Notes under the pieces: model-generated
What the model saw: the letters and a program-made list of their open reading frames with translations, nothing else
The model's database searches: none
What the model was told of the DNA's origin: nothing
Program-made: the position numbers and the translations under genes
NCBI RefSeq assembly: GCF_022747945.1
Contig: NZ_JALDST010000001.1
Span: 3,658,001 to 3,722,000 of the forward strand
DNA length: 64,000 nt
From: Micromonospora sp. R77
GTDB taxonomy: Bacteria; Actinomycetota; Actinomycetes; Mycobacteriales; Micromonosporaceae
Reading direction: 5' to 3'
In this document: one piece after another, positions 48,499-56,007 of the stretch
How the letters are laid out: every line of letters starts with the position of its first letter
How positions within the stretch are numbered: position 1 is the first letter of the stretch

Positions 48499-48559
48499 GC
48501 TGATCATGGGGTTGGCGGCGGTGTCGATCTGGGGAACTGCCGCCAACCCCATGATCAGC
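48499..48559. repeat. Repeat element B, copy 3 (perfect 21-bp inverted repeat)
   Basis: Two perfect 21-base arms (48499-48519 and 48539-48559) start and end with GCTGATCATGGGGTTGG and its complement, around a 19-base loop. Unlike the other copies it lies in the gap between divergent genes (xseA and ispH), so it cannot simply be a terminator of either. Its effect on their promoters is unknown. Confidence 0.85.
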
Positions 48560-48620
48560 AGGACCGGGGGCGGGTGCGCGGTCGGGGGTGGGGGGAGGGA
48601 GGGGTCGTAGGATGGGGGGC

Positions 48621-49610
48621 GTGACTCAGGCTCAGGCGACTCCCCGGACCGGCAAGCGCGTGCTCCTGGCCAAGCCCCGCGGCTACTGCGCGGGCGTGGA
48701 CCGGGCGGTGCAGACCGTCGAGGAGGCGTTGAAGCTCTACGGCGCCCCGATCTATGTCCGCAAGCAGATCGTGCACAACAAGCACGTGGTGCAGACCCTG
48801 GAGGCCAAGGGCGCGATCTTCGTGGAGGAGAACGAGGAGGTGCCCGAGGGCGCCACCGTCATCTTCTCCGCGCACGGCGTGGCCCCGGAGGTCTACGAGC
48901 AGGCCCGGGAGCGTTCGCTGAAGGCGATCGACGCCACCTGCCCGCTGGTCACCAAGGTGCACCAGGAGGCCAAGCGGTTCGCCGCCGAGGACTACGACAT
49001 CCTGCTGATCGGCCACGAGGGGCACGAGGAGGTCATCGGCACCGCCGGTGAGGCGCCCGCGCACATCCAGCTGGTCGACGGTCCCGACGGGGTCGACAAG
49101 ATCACCGTCCGTGACCCGAACAAGGTCGTCTGGCTCTCCCAGACCACCCTGTCGGTGGACGAGACGCTGGAGACGGTGGCCCGGCTCAAGACGCGGCTGC
49201 CGCTGCTGCAGTCGCCGCCCAGCGACGACATCTGCTATGCCACCTCCAACCGTCAGCACGTGGTGAAGGAGATCGCCCCGGAGTGCGACGTGGTGATCGT
49301 CGTCGGCTCCCGGAACTCCTCCAACTCGGTCCGGCTGGTCGAGGTGGCGCTGGACGCGGGCGCCCGCGCCGGCCACCTGGTCGACTTCGCCCACGAGATC
49401 GAGGACGACTGGCTCGCCGGGGCCGACACGGTCGGCGTCACCTCCGGTGCCAGCGTCCCGGACGAGCTGGTGCAGGAGGTGCTCGCCCACCTCGCCGAGC
49501 GGGGCTTCACCGGCGTCGAGGAGATCACCACCGCCAACGAGCGGCTGACCTTCTCGCTGCCGCAGGAGCTCAAGCGGGACATGAAGGCCGCCGCGACCGC
49601 GCGCGGCTGA
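48621..49610 (+). CDS. ispH: 4-Hydroxy-3-methylbut-2-enyl diphosphate reductase
   Basis: This 329-residue iron-sulfur enzyme performs the last step of the MEP isoprenoid pathway. The cluster Cys residues lie in [23 protein letters not shown] and [12 protein letters not shown]. The TxE motif and [14 protein letters not shown] are present. GTG 48621 follows a G-rich leader. It supplies isopentenyl diphosphate used by the cis-prenyltransferase and the geranylgeranyl reductase substrate pathway in this window. Confidence 0.95.
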   Translation: MTQAQATPRTGKRVLLAKPRGYCAGVDRAVQTVEEALKLYGAPIYVRKQIVHNKHVVQTLEAKGAIFVEENEEVPEGATVIFSAHGVAPEVYEQARERSLKAIDATCPLVTKVHQEAKRFAAEDYDILLIGHEGHEEVIGTAGEAPAHIQLVDGPDGVDKITVRDPNKVVWLSQTTLSVDETLETVARLKTRLPLLQSPPSDDICYATSNRQHVVKEIAPECDVVIVVGSRNSSNSVRLVEVALDAGARAGHLVDFAHEIEDDWLAGADTVGVTSGASVPDELVQEVLAHLAERGFTGVEEITTANERLTFSLPQELKRDMKAAATARG

Positions 49611-49646
49611 GGAACCCCACACCCACTCCGGTACGTCCAACCGGTC

Positions 49647-50072
49647 ATGAAGACTCCTCGGAGGGTGCTCGCCGTCCTGGTCGTGTGCGCGGCGCTGAGC
49701 GCCTGCGGCGGCCAGGGTGGCGGCCCCGCCAGTCCCAGCCCGACGGGAGCCGCCCCGGTGCCCAGCTCCACCAGCCCCGACCCCAGCGCGTCGGCGACCC
49801 CGAGTGCCCCGGCGGACCCGCTGCCGACCCTGCCGCCGAGGGGCGGCCCCTCGAAGCCTCCCGGCCCCGGCGGCACCACGCTCACCGGCACCGTTCAGGG
49901 CGGCGTCGAGCCCAACTGCCTGCTGCTCGACGGCAACCTGCTGATCGGCGGCCCCCGCGACCTGCTCAGGCCCGGCGCGAAGGTGACGGTCACCGGTCGT
50001 CCCCAGCCGGACATGATGACCACCTGCCAGCAGGGCACCCCCTTCGTCGTCGAGTCCGCCCGCCCCGCCTGA
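49647..50072 (+). CDS. Small lipoprotein
   Basis: This 141-residue protein has a lipobox (LSAC, Cys20) in MKTPRRVLAVLVVCAALSAC, a Pro/Ser/Ala-rich disordered stretch to residue 80, then a short beta-rich domain (TLTGTVQGGVEPNCLLLDGN, LRPGAKVTVTGRP). No family is recognised. It follows ispH by 36 bases in the same direction. Confidence 0.68.
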   Translation: MKTPRRVLAVLVVCAALSACGGQGGGPASPSPTGAAPVPSSTSPDPSASATPSAPADPLPTLPPRGGPSKPPGPGGTTLTGTVQGGVEPNCLLLDGNLLIGGPRDLLRPGAKVTVTGRPQPDMMTTCQQGTPFVVESARPA

Positions 50073-50191
50073 CCCTCCCTCCTCCCTCCCCCTCTCCCTT
50101 CCAGGCGGGCCAGCTCTCGCACCCCAGCGCCCCCTCCTGCCCCCCCAGCCCAGACCCACCCCCCTCAGCCCAACCCCATCCCCTCAGTCCG

Positions 50192-50251
50192 GTTGATCAA
50201 GAAGTTTGCGTCATCAGCGCCGGTATTTCCGACCAAAACTTCTTGATCAAC
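50192..50251. repeat. Repeat element B, copy 4
   Basis: Perfect arms GTTGATCAAGAAGTTT (50192-50207) and AAACTTCTTGATCAAC (50236-50251), with a 28-base loop. It belongs to the TGATCA-type group by structure, but the arm sequence differs (CAAGAAGTTT in place of CATGG). It sits in the intergenic gap between the lipoprotein and the large protease. Confidence 0.75.
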
Positions 50252-50321
50252 GGGCTCTGGGGGGGCGGAGGGGGAGGGGCCTGGGGCGGGAGCGGGGGTG
50301 GGGATGGGCGTCGGGAAAGGG

Positions 50322-50355
50322 GGAGCCCCGCCCCCACGGGTGGGGGCGGGGCTCC
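50322..50355 (-). terminator. Strong hairpin after the subtilisin gene
   Basis: GGAGCCCCGCCCCCAC (50322-50337) and GTGGGGGCGGGGCTCC (50340-50355) are 16-base perfect complements. The 2-base gap means the tip cannot close fully, leaving about 14 pairs. It lies 19 bases past the protease stop on the minus strand. There is no U-tract, as is common in high-GC actinobacteria. Confidence 0.7.
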
Positions 50356-50373
50356 GGGTGGTGGTGGGTCAGG

Positions 50374-53300
50374 TCAGTTGACCGCGCCGATCGCCACCGA
50401 GCCGCGGCCGACGACCGCGCCGTCGACGGTGGTGACGGCCAGGTCGCCGTAGAGCTCCCGGCCGGCGGCCGGGGCCGCCAGGGCGGTCACCGTACCGGTG
50501 AGGGTGGCGGTGGCACCGTTGGTCAGGGCCAGCGGGGTGGCCGGGGCGGAGAGCGAGCCCAGCGCCGCCGCCGAGAACGAGTCCCGGTAGTCGTACGCGG
50601 TGCTGGTGCCCGGACCGTCGACGGCGTAGCCGTCGATCCGCACCCGGTAGGTGCCGGCGGCCGGGCTCTTCAGGGTGACGGCCTCCTCCGAGTCACCGTC
50701 AGCCGAACGCCCGACCTCGGTGGTGCCGAGGAAGACGTACAGGTCAAGGTCGGCGCCGAGGTCGGCGGTGTTGCCGATCCGCGCGGTGAACGAGGTCGCC
50801 CCCGCCGGGACGTCCACCAGGTATTCCTGGCTGGTGCCCTCGGCGATGGTCGGCCGCTCGGCACGCACGCTGGACAGCGGGCCGCCGACACCGGTCACCT
50901 GGACCGGGCCGAACGTGTTGGTCAGGCCCCAGCTCACGTCGGTCGGCGTGCCGGCGGTCACCGACGGCAGCTCGACCGTGGCCGGCTCGACCTTCACGCC
51001 CTGCACCCGCGCCTGGAGCTGGAACGGGTTGTCCAGCGCCGGCGAGGTCCGGCGGGCCTCCACCTCGATCTCCCAGACGCCCGGGATCGGGTTCTGGTAG
51101 TCCCGCTCCTGCGGCTTGCAGACGGCGGCGTCGGAGAAGTTGGTGTAGCAGGCGGTGCTGGCGGTGCTCTCGACCGGCACGCCGTACGGGTTGATGGCGA
51201 TGAACCGGGTCTGCGAACCGGTGGCGATCCCCGAGAGGTTCACCTGGAGCGCGCCCGCGCCCTGCGGCACGGTCACGAAGTACGACGTGAAGCTGTTCCG
51301 GTCGACCGAGCCCTCGGCGGAGAAGGCGTAGTCCGGCGCGGTGACCGGGTTGGAGGCGACCACGACGGCGCTGACCTCGAAGTCGACCACCGAGGTGGCC
51401 GGGTCGTCGACGGTCATGATGGCGCCGTGCGCGCCGGCGGTCAGCGGCTTGGCCTTGACCTTGACGGTGACGGTCTTGTTCAGCGGCAGCCACACCACCT
51501 GCGGAGCGGTGTAGGTGCCGTCGTTGCCCCGGAAGGCGACGTTGTGTGCGACACCCTTGTTCGGGCCGCTGGTACGGGTCAGCTTGACCTCGTAGTAGCG
51601 CCCCTCCTTGACCTTCTGCCCGCCCTGCTCGGCGGCGCAGTCGTTGTAGATGCCGGTGCCCATGTTCGGGTTCGGCTCGAACGTCCCGGTCGTCGGGTCG
51701 TACTTCGTCAGGTTCGCCGACAGCGCGGTGCAGACCGGCGCCGCGGAGGTGTAGGTCCGGGTCTGCACGCCCTTGTCCAGCAGGTTCCACGCGCCGTTCA
51801 CGTCGAACATGCCGTAGCCCTGCGCGTACGTCGGGACGCCGGCGATCGGCTTGGCGGCGGTGTAGATGGCCCGGCGCAGCGCGGCCGGGGTGACCGCCTG
51901 GCCCTTGGCCTTACCGGCCGAGAGCAGCAGGGCGGCAGCACCGGCGGCCTGCGGGGAGGCCATCGAGGTGCCGTTCAGCATCTGGTAGCCCGGGGGCAGC
52001 GGGTAGCCGGCCTCGGCGACCGGGCCGCCCGGCTGCCAGGTCGGCGCGGTGGAGATCGCCGAGCCGGGAGCGGTGATGTTCGGCTTGAAGCCGCCGTCCT
52101 CACGCGGGCCGCGCGAGGAGAAGTTGAACAGGGCGTTGTCCTTGCGGACCACCGAGCCGTAGTTGGCCAGCCAGGTGTCCTTGCTGACGCTGGCGGCGAC
52201 GCTGACCACGTCGGTGGCGACGGAGGGGTCGCCGACGGTGTTCAGGCCCGGACCGGAGTTGCCGGCCGAGATGAACATCTGCACGCCGTACGTGTTGATC
52301 AGCGTGTTGTAGAGGTTGGCGCGGGCGTTCGCGCCGTCGTTCAGCGCCGGCAGGCCACCGATCGACATGTTGACCACGTCGACCTTGCGGTTGACCACCA
52401 GGTCGACCATGCCGGTGGTGAGCGCCGCGGCGGTGCAGCCGCCGCCCCAGGAGCAGGCCCGTGCGGAGACCAGCTTGGCGCCGGGGGCCGCGCCGTTGAA
52501 GGCCTTGTTGCCGAGCATGCCGTTGGCGGCGGTGATGCCGGCGACGTGCGTGCCGTGGGTCGCCTCGATGATGCCGATGTTCACGTAGTCCGAGGTGCCC
52601 GGGACGCCGGCCGGCGTGGTGTCGACGTTGCGGCGGTACTCGACGACGAACGGCATCTGCTCGCGTACGGCCGTGTCGGGGTTGTCCGTGCCGAAGTGGC
52701 CGACCTGGAACTTCTCCTTGTACGGCCGCATCACCTCGTCGTCGGTGAAGTCGTTGTTCTGGTTCACGTCGACCCGGATGTCACCGTTGACGGGGTTGTA
52801 GAGGATGCCCCAGGCGTCCGTGGTGTCACCGTCGCGGTTGACGTCACCCTTCGGGTCGCTCGCGGAGGTGATGGCCTCGCGGAACAGGTTGAACCGGTAG
52901 GTGCCGGCGGGAGCCGTCCACACCGTCGCCCCGGACAGGGTGGAGGTGAAGGTCGGTCCGACGACCTCGTTGTTCATCCGGCGCCAGGTGAGATCCTCGA
53001 GCGGGTCGGTGGCGGTGACCCAGTCGACGATCTTGCGCTCGCCCGTGGTGGTCGTCTGCAGCGCCGGCTGGTCCAGGTCGATGCCCGAGTCCATGATGCC
53101 GATGGTGACGCCGCGGCCGTCCCACTCCGGGTGGGCGGCCTTGAAGGACTCCGCGCCGGTCTCGTTGGTCGGCATGTACGGGTTGACCGCACCGGTGTCC
53201 GCACCCGGGCCGGCCAGGGTCTCGCCCTGCTCGGCGGTCTTCGCGCCGGCCGGGGCGGCCTCGGGGGCCGGGTCGGGGAGCTTGATGGTCTCGTCGAGGT

Positions 53301-53685
53301 CGACGGCGGCGACGCCGGGCAGCATGGCCGCCTTCAGCACCTTGGCGGTGGGCACCTTGGCCAGCACGTAGCCGACTTGGTCGTACCGCTGGCTGATCGA
53401 GGCGCCGAGACCCTTCAGGCCGTCCGCGACCTTCTTGGCCGAGCCCTTCCTGGCGGCGATGATCAGGGTGACGGTCGGGGCGTGCTTCGCCTCCGCCTCG
53501 TCGAGGAGCTTGGCGTCGTGCGCGCCCAGCGTCTCGACGGCGGTCGGCTGCGAGACGTCGGGGGTGGACGCGGGGGCGGCGCTCGCGGTCGCGGCGCCTC
53601 CCCCGACGGTCATGGCGCCGGCCGCCAGGACCGAGGCGAAGAGCGCGGCGGAGGTACGCCGGCTCCGGTTGCGGGGTTGACTCAC
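50374..53685 (-). CDS. Large secreted S8 subtilisin-like protease
   Basis: This 1103-residue exported protease has a signal peptide (residues 1-37), an inhibitor-like propeptide (about 70-130), and a catalytic domain with D199 (GIMDSGIDLD), H377 (ATHGTHVAG), N476 (SAGNSGPG) and S574 (NGTSMASPQA). A large insertion (220-370) lies between Asp and His. The C-terminal 500 residues are beta-rich, with PPC-like domains (for example DYRDSFSAAALGSLSAP), probably for substrate or wall binding. GTG 53685 follows GGAGG. It degrades extracellular protein; target unknown. Confidence 0.9.
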   Translation of the reverse strand: MSQPRNRSRRTSAALFASVLAAGAMTVGGGAATASAAPASTPDVSQPTAVETLGAHDAKLLDEAEAKHAPTVTLIIAARKGSAKKVADGLKGLGASISQRYDQVGYVLAKVPTAKVLKAAMLPGVAAVDLDETIKLPDPAPEAAPAGAKTAEQGETLAGPGADTGAVNPYMPTNETGAESFKAAHPEWDGRGVTIGIMDSGIDLDQPALQTTTTGERKIVDWVTATDPLEDLTWRRMNNEVVGPTFTSTLSGATVWTAPAGTYRFNLFREAITSASDPKGDVNRDGDTTDAWGILYNPVNGDIRVDVNQNNDFTDDEVMRPYKEKFQVGHFGTDNPDTAVREQMPFVVEYRRNVDTTPAGVPGTSDYVNIGIIEATHGTHVAGITAANGMLGNKAFNGAAPGAKLVSARACSWGGGCTAAALTTGMVDLVVNRKVDVVNMSIGGLPALNDGANARANLYNTLINTYGVQMFISAGNSGPGLNTVGDPSVATDVVSVAASVSKDTWLANYGSVVRKDNALFNFSSRGPREDGGFKPNITAPGSAISTAPTWQPGGPVAEAGYPLPPGYQMLNGTSMASPQAAGAAALLLSAGKAKGQAVTPAALRRAIYTAAKPIAGVPTYAQGYGMFDVNGAWNLLDKGVQTRTYTSAAPVCTALSANLTKYDPTTGTFEPNPNMGTGIYNDCAAEQGGQKVKEGRYYEVKLTRTSGPNKGVAHNVAFRGNDGTYTAPQVVWLPLNKTVTVKVKAKPLTAGAHGAIMTVDDPATSVVDFEVSAVVVASNPVTAPDYAFSAEGSVDRNSFTSYFVTVPQGAGALQVNLSGIATGSQTRFIAINPYGVPVESTASTACYTNFSDAAVCKPQERDYQNPIPGVWEIEVEARRTSPALDNPFQLQARVQGVKVEPATVELPSVTAGTPTDVSWGLTNTFGPVQVTGVGGPLSSVRAERPTIAEGTSQEYLVDVPAGATSFTARIGNTADLGADLDLYVFLGTTEVGRSADGDSEEAVTLKSPAAGTYRVRIDGYAVDGPGTSTAYDYRDSFSAAALGSLSAPATPLALTNGATATLTGTVTALAAPAAGRELYGDLAVTTVDGAVVGRGSVAIGAVN

Positions 53686-53770
53686 GTTCTCTTCCTCCAG
53701 AGAACAGGGCCCTACTCAGAAACAGGGCACGCGTGAGCGTGATCCTGTCCCGGTGCCCGAACCGGTGTCA

Positions 53771-53784
53771 CTACTCCGGAGTAG
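53771..53784. promoter_or_regulatory. Perfect 14-bp palindrome upstream of the subtilisin gene
   Basis: CTACTCCGGAGTAG is a perfect palindrome, 86 bases upstream of the protease start (53685) and flanked by GTCA and GTTGTGAC, which form an outer imperfect dyad. It is a good operator candidate. No regulator gene is adjacent, so the binding protein is not identified. Confidence 0.6.
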
Positions 53785-53835
53785 GTTGTGACCGGTCCGT
53801 GACGGGGATCGGCCTTCATCGTCACGTCGGTCGTG

Positions 53836-55026
53836 TTAAACGTCGATGTCCAATGGCCGTTCGGCCGATGTGGACGGGCCGCCCACGCCACCGTCCAGCA
53901 GCTCCGGGGCCTGCGGCTGCCGGGGTGCCAGCTCGACCTGGGCCGGCGTGACCAGATCCTGGTCGGACACCCCCAGCTCGGCGAGCTTGCGGGCACTGAC
54001 CAGCACCCGCGCCTCCAGCGACCCGACCGCCCGGTTGTATGCCGTCACCGCCCCGCCGAGTGACGAACCGAGCTTGCCGACGTGCTCGCCCAGGGTGGAC
54101 AGTCGCCCGTACAGCTCGCGGGCCAGGGAGTGCACCGCCACCGCGTTGCGGGCCAGCACCTCCTGCCGCCACGAGTAGGCCACCGTGCGCAGCAGCGCCA
54201 CCAGGGTGGCCGGCGTCGCCAGCACCACGTTGCGGGCGAACGCGTGCTCCAGCAGCGTCGGGTCGCGCTGCAACGCCACGTCCAGGAACGGGTCGGCCGG
54301 CACGAAGAGCACCACGAACTCGGGCGTCGAGTCGAAGGCCGCCCAGTAGGACTTGGCGGCGAGGGCGTCCACGTGCGCCCGCAGGTGCTTCGCGTGCGCG
54401 TCCAGGTGGGTGTCCCGGCCCCGCTCGTCGCGTGCCTCCATCGCGGTCAGGTAGGCGTCGAACGGCGCCTTGGCGTCGACCACCACCGTCCGGCCGCCGT
54501 GCAGCCGGACCACCAGGTCGGGGCGTACCCCCTGGTGGTCGGTGGCGGCCGTGACCTGCTCGCTGAAGTCGCAGTGCTCCAGCATGCCGGCGGCCTCGAC
54601 GATCCGGCGCAGCTGGTGCTCACCCCACCGGCCGCGCACCTGGGGGGCGCGCAGCGCCGCCACCAGCTGCTTGGTCTCGGTGCGCAGCTCGCCGGAGACC
54701 GCGCCCATCGCCCGCACCTGCTCGCGCAGCTCGGCGTAGGCGTCGACCCGGTCGTGCTCCAGCTCGGCCACCCGGGCCTCGTAGCGGCGCAGTGTGTCGT
54801 GCAGCGGGGCGACCGCCCGGGCGACCGCCTCCTGCGACTGTGCGGTCGCCTCGTAGCTGAGCGCCCGCATCGACTGCTCCAGCCGCCCCTCGCCCGCCCG
54901 GGTGGCCTCCAGGGTCGCCTCCAGCCGGGCGATGTCGGCCGCCGCGCGCGACCGGGCGGCGAGCCACCCGACCGCGCCGCCCGCGGCGAGGCAGAGCACC
55001 ACCACGGCCAGCGTCGAGAAGCTCAT
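53836..55026 (-). CDS. rmuC: DNA recombination protein RmuC
   Basis: This 396-residue protein has an N-terminal membrane helix (LAVVVLCLAAGGAVGWLAA), a coiled coil (about 30-120) and the RmuC nuclease-like domain: VRGRWGEHQLRRIVEAAGM, RPDLVVRLHGGRTVVVDAKAPF, VVLFVPADPFLDVAL and YSWRQEVLARNAVAV. RmuC limits inversion at short repeats in E. coli. The ATG at 55026 is chosen since earlier residues look random. It faces away from the next gene across 55 bases. Confidence 0.9.
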   Translation of the reverse strand: MSFSTLAVVVLCLAAGGAVGWLAARSRAAADIARLEATLEATRAGEGRLEQSMRALSYEATAQSQEAVARAVAPLHDTLRRYEARVAELEHDRVDAYAELREQVRAMGAVSGELRTETKQLVAALRAPQVRGRWGEHQLRRIVEAAGMLEHCDFSEQVTAATDHQGVRPDLVVRLHGGRTVVVDAKAPFDAYLTAMEARDERGRDTHLDAHAKHLRAHVDALAAKSYWAAFDSTPEFVVLFVPADPFLDVALQRDPTLLEHAFARNVVLATPATLVALLRTVAYSWRQEVLARNAVAVHSLARELYGRLSTLGEHVGKLGSSLGGAVTAYNRAVGSLEARVLVSARKLAELGVSDQDLVTPAQVELAPRQPQAPELLDGGVGGPSTSAERPLDIDV

Positions 55027-55081
55027 GGCAGAGAGCTTGCCAAACGGGTACGACGAGCGCCCGCTGGGTACGTTCGAGGTC

Positions 55082-55927
55082 ATGGAAAGTGCCCTGTGGG
55101 TGATCCTGGTGCTGATGCTCGGAGGTGCGTTCGTGTTCTGGCGATGGGGGAGCAGGTCCCGGCGGGCGACCGAGCTGGCCGACGCGCGCGCCGAGGCGCA
55201 GCGGTGGTACGAGCGGCTGGGCGGGCAGCTGATGAACCTGCACGGCGACGCCCCGGCGGTACGCCAGGCGCTGGCCGACGCGGGTGAGCGGTACAACGCG
55301 GCCGGCTCCCAGCTGGAGCAGGCGCGGACCCCGCACCAGCTCGCGCTGGCCCGGGAGACGGCGCTGGAGGGGCTGGCGTACATCCGGGCGGCGCGGACCG
55401 CGATGGGTATCGACCCCGGTCCCGAGCTGCCGCCGCTGGCCGCCGCCCGGGGTTCGGGTCAGCTCACCCGGGAGCGTGAGGTCAACGTGCAGGGGCAGAC
55501 CTTCCGGGCCGGCCCGCAGCCCGGCCAGGGCACGCCCTACTACTACCCGGGCGGGCGCTACCAGGGCCGGTCGGTGCCGGCCGGCTGGTACTCGACGCCG
55601 TGGTGGAAGACCGCGCTGGGCACCGGCGCCGGCGTGCTGGGCGGCATGTTGATCGCCGACGCGCTCTTCTCGCCGGCCTTCGCCGACCCGGGGTACGGCT
55701 ACGACGAGGGCTACCAGGAGGGCTTCCAGGACGGGGCCGACTACGGCGACAACAACGACGGCGGCGACTTCGGCGACCAGGGCGGCGGCGACCAGTTCGC
55801 CGGTGACCCGGGCGGCGGCGACTACGCCGGTGACTTCTCCGGCGGTGGCGACTTCGGCGGAGGCGGCGGGGACTTCGGCGGCGACTTCGGCGGCGGCGGT
55901 GACTTCGGTGGTGGCGGCGACTGGTGA
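55082..55927 (+). CDS. Membrane-anchored protein with Gly-Asp-Phe repeat tail
   Basis: This 281-residue protein has an N-terminal helix (ALWVILVLMLGGAFVFW), a helical domain with LADARAEAQRWYERLGGQLM and ARTPHQLALARETALEGLAY, a central hydrophobic hairpin (TGAGVLGGMLIADALF), and a 60-residue tail built of GGGDFGGG units. Family unknown. The tail may be an assembly or surface segment. Repeat A6 follows the stop. Confidence 0.72.
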   Translation: MESALWVILVLMLGGAFVFWRWGSRSRRATELADARAEAQRWYERLGGQLMNLHGDAPAVRQALADAGERYNAAGSQLEQARTPHQLALARETALEGLAYIRAARTAMGIDPGPELPPLAAARGSGQLTREREVNVQGQTFRAGPQPGQGTPYYYPGGRYQGRSVPAGWYSTPWWKTALGTGAGVLGGMLIADALFSPAFADPGYGYDEGYQEGFQDGADYGDNNDGGDFGDQGGGDQFAGDPGGGDYAGDFSGGGDFGGGGGDFGGDFGGGGDFGGGGDW

Positions 55928-55948
55928 CGCGCCGCCCGCGCCGTGCGG

Positions 55949-56004
55949 GCGTTAAGAGGGGCCCCCTGCTATGCAAAATGCGTTAACAGGGGGCCCCTCC
56001 TTAC
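55949..56004. repeat. Repeat element A, copy 6
   Basis: This copy lies between the convergent Gly-rich protein and ppc genes. Arms GGGGCCCCCTG and CAGGGGGCCCC face each other, with inner stem GCA-AAA-TGC (55973-55981). On the minus strand AAGGAGG lies 4 to 8 bases after the ppc stop (56010-56008). Confidence 0.85.
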
Positions 56005-56007
56005 ACC

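Noticed and set aside
50206..53736. A 1176-codon open frame on the plus strand opposite the subtilisin gene
   Set aside because: It is the GC-skewed shadow of the real minus-strand gene, composed of Arg/Gly/Val/Asp low-complexity sequence with no domain.
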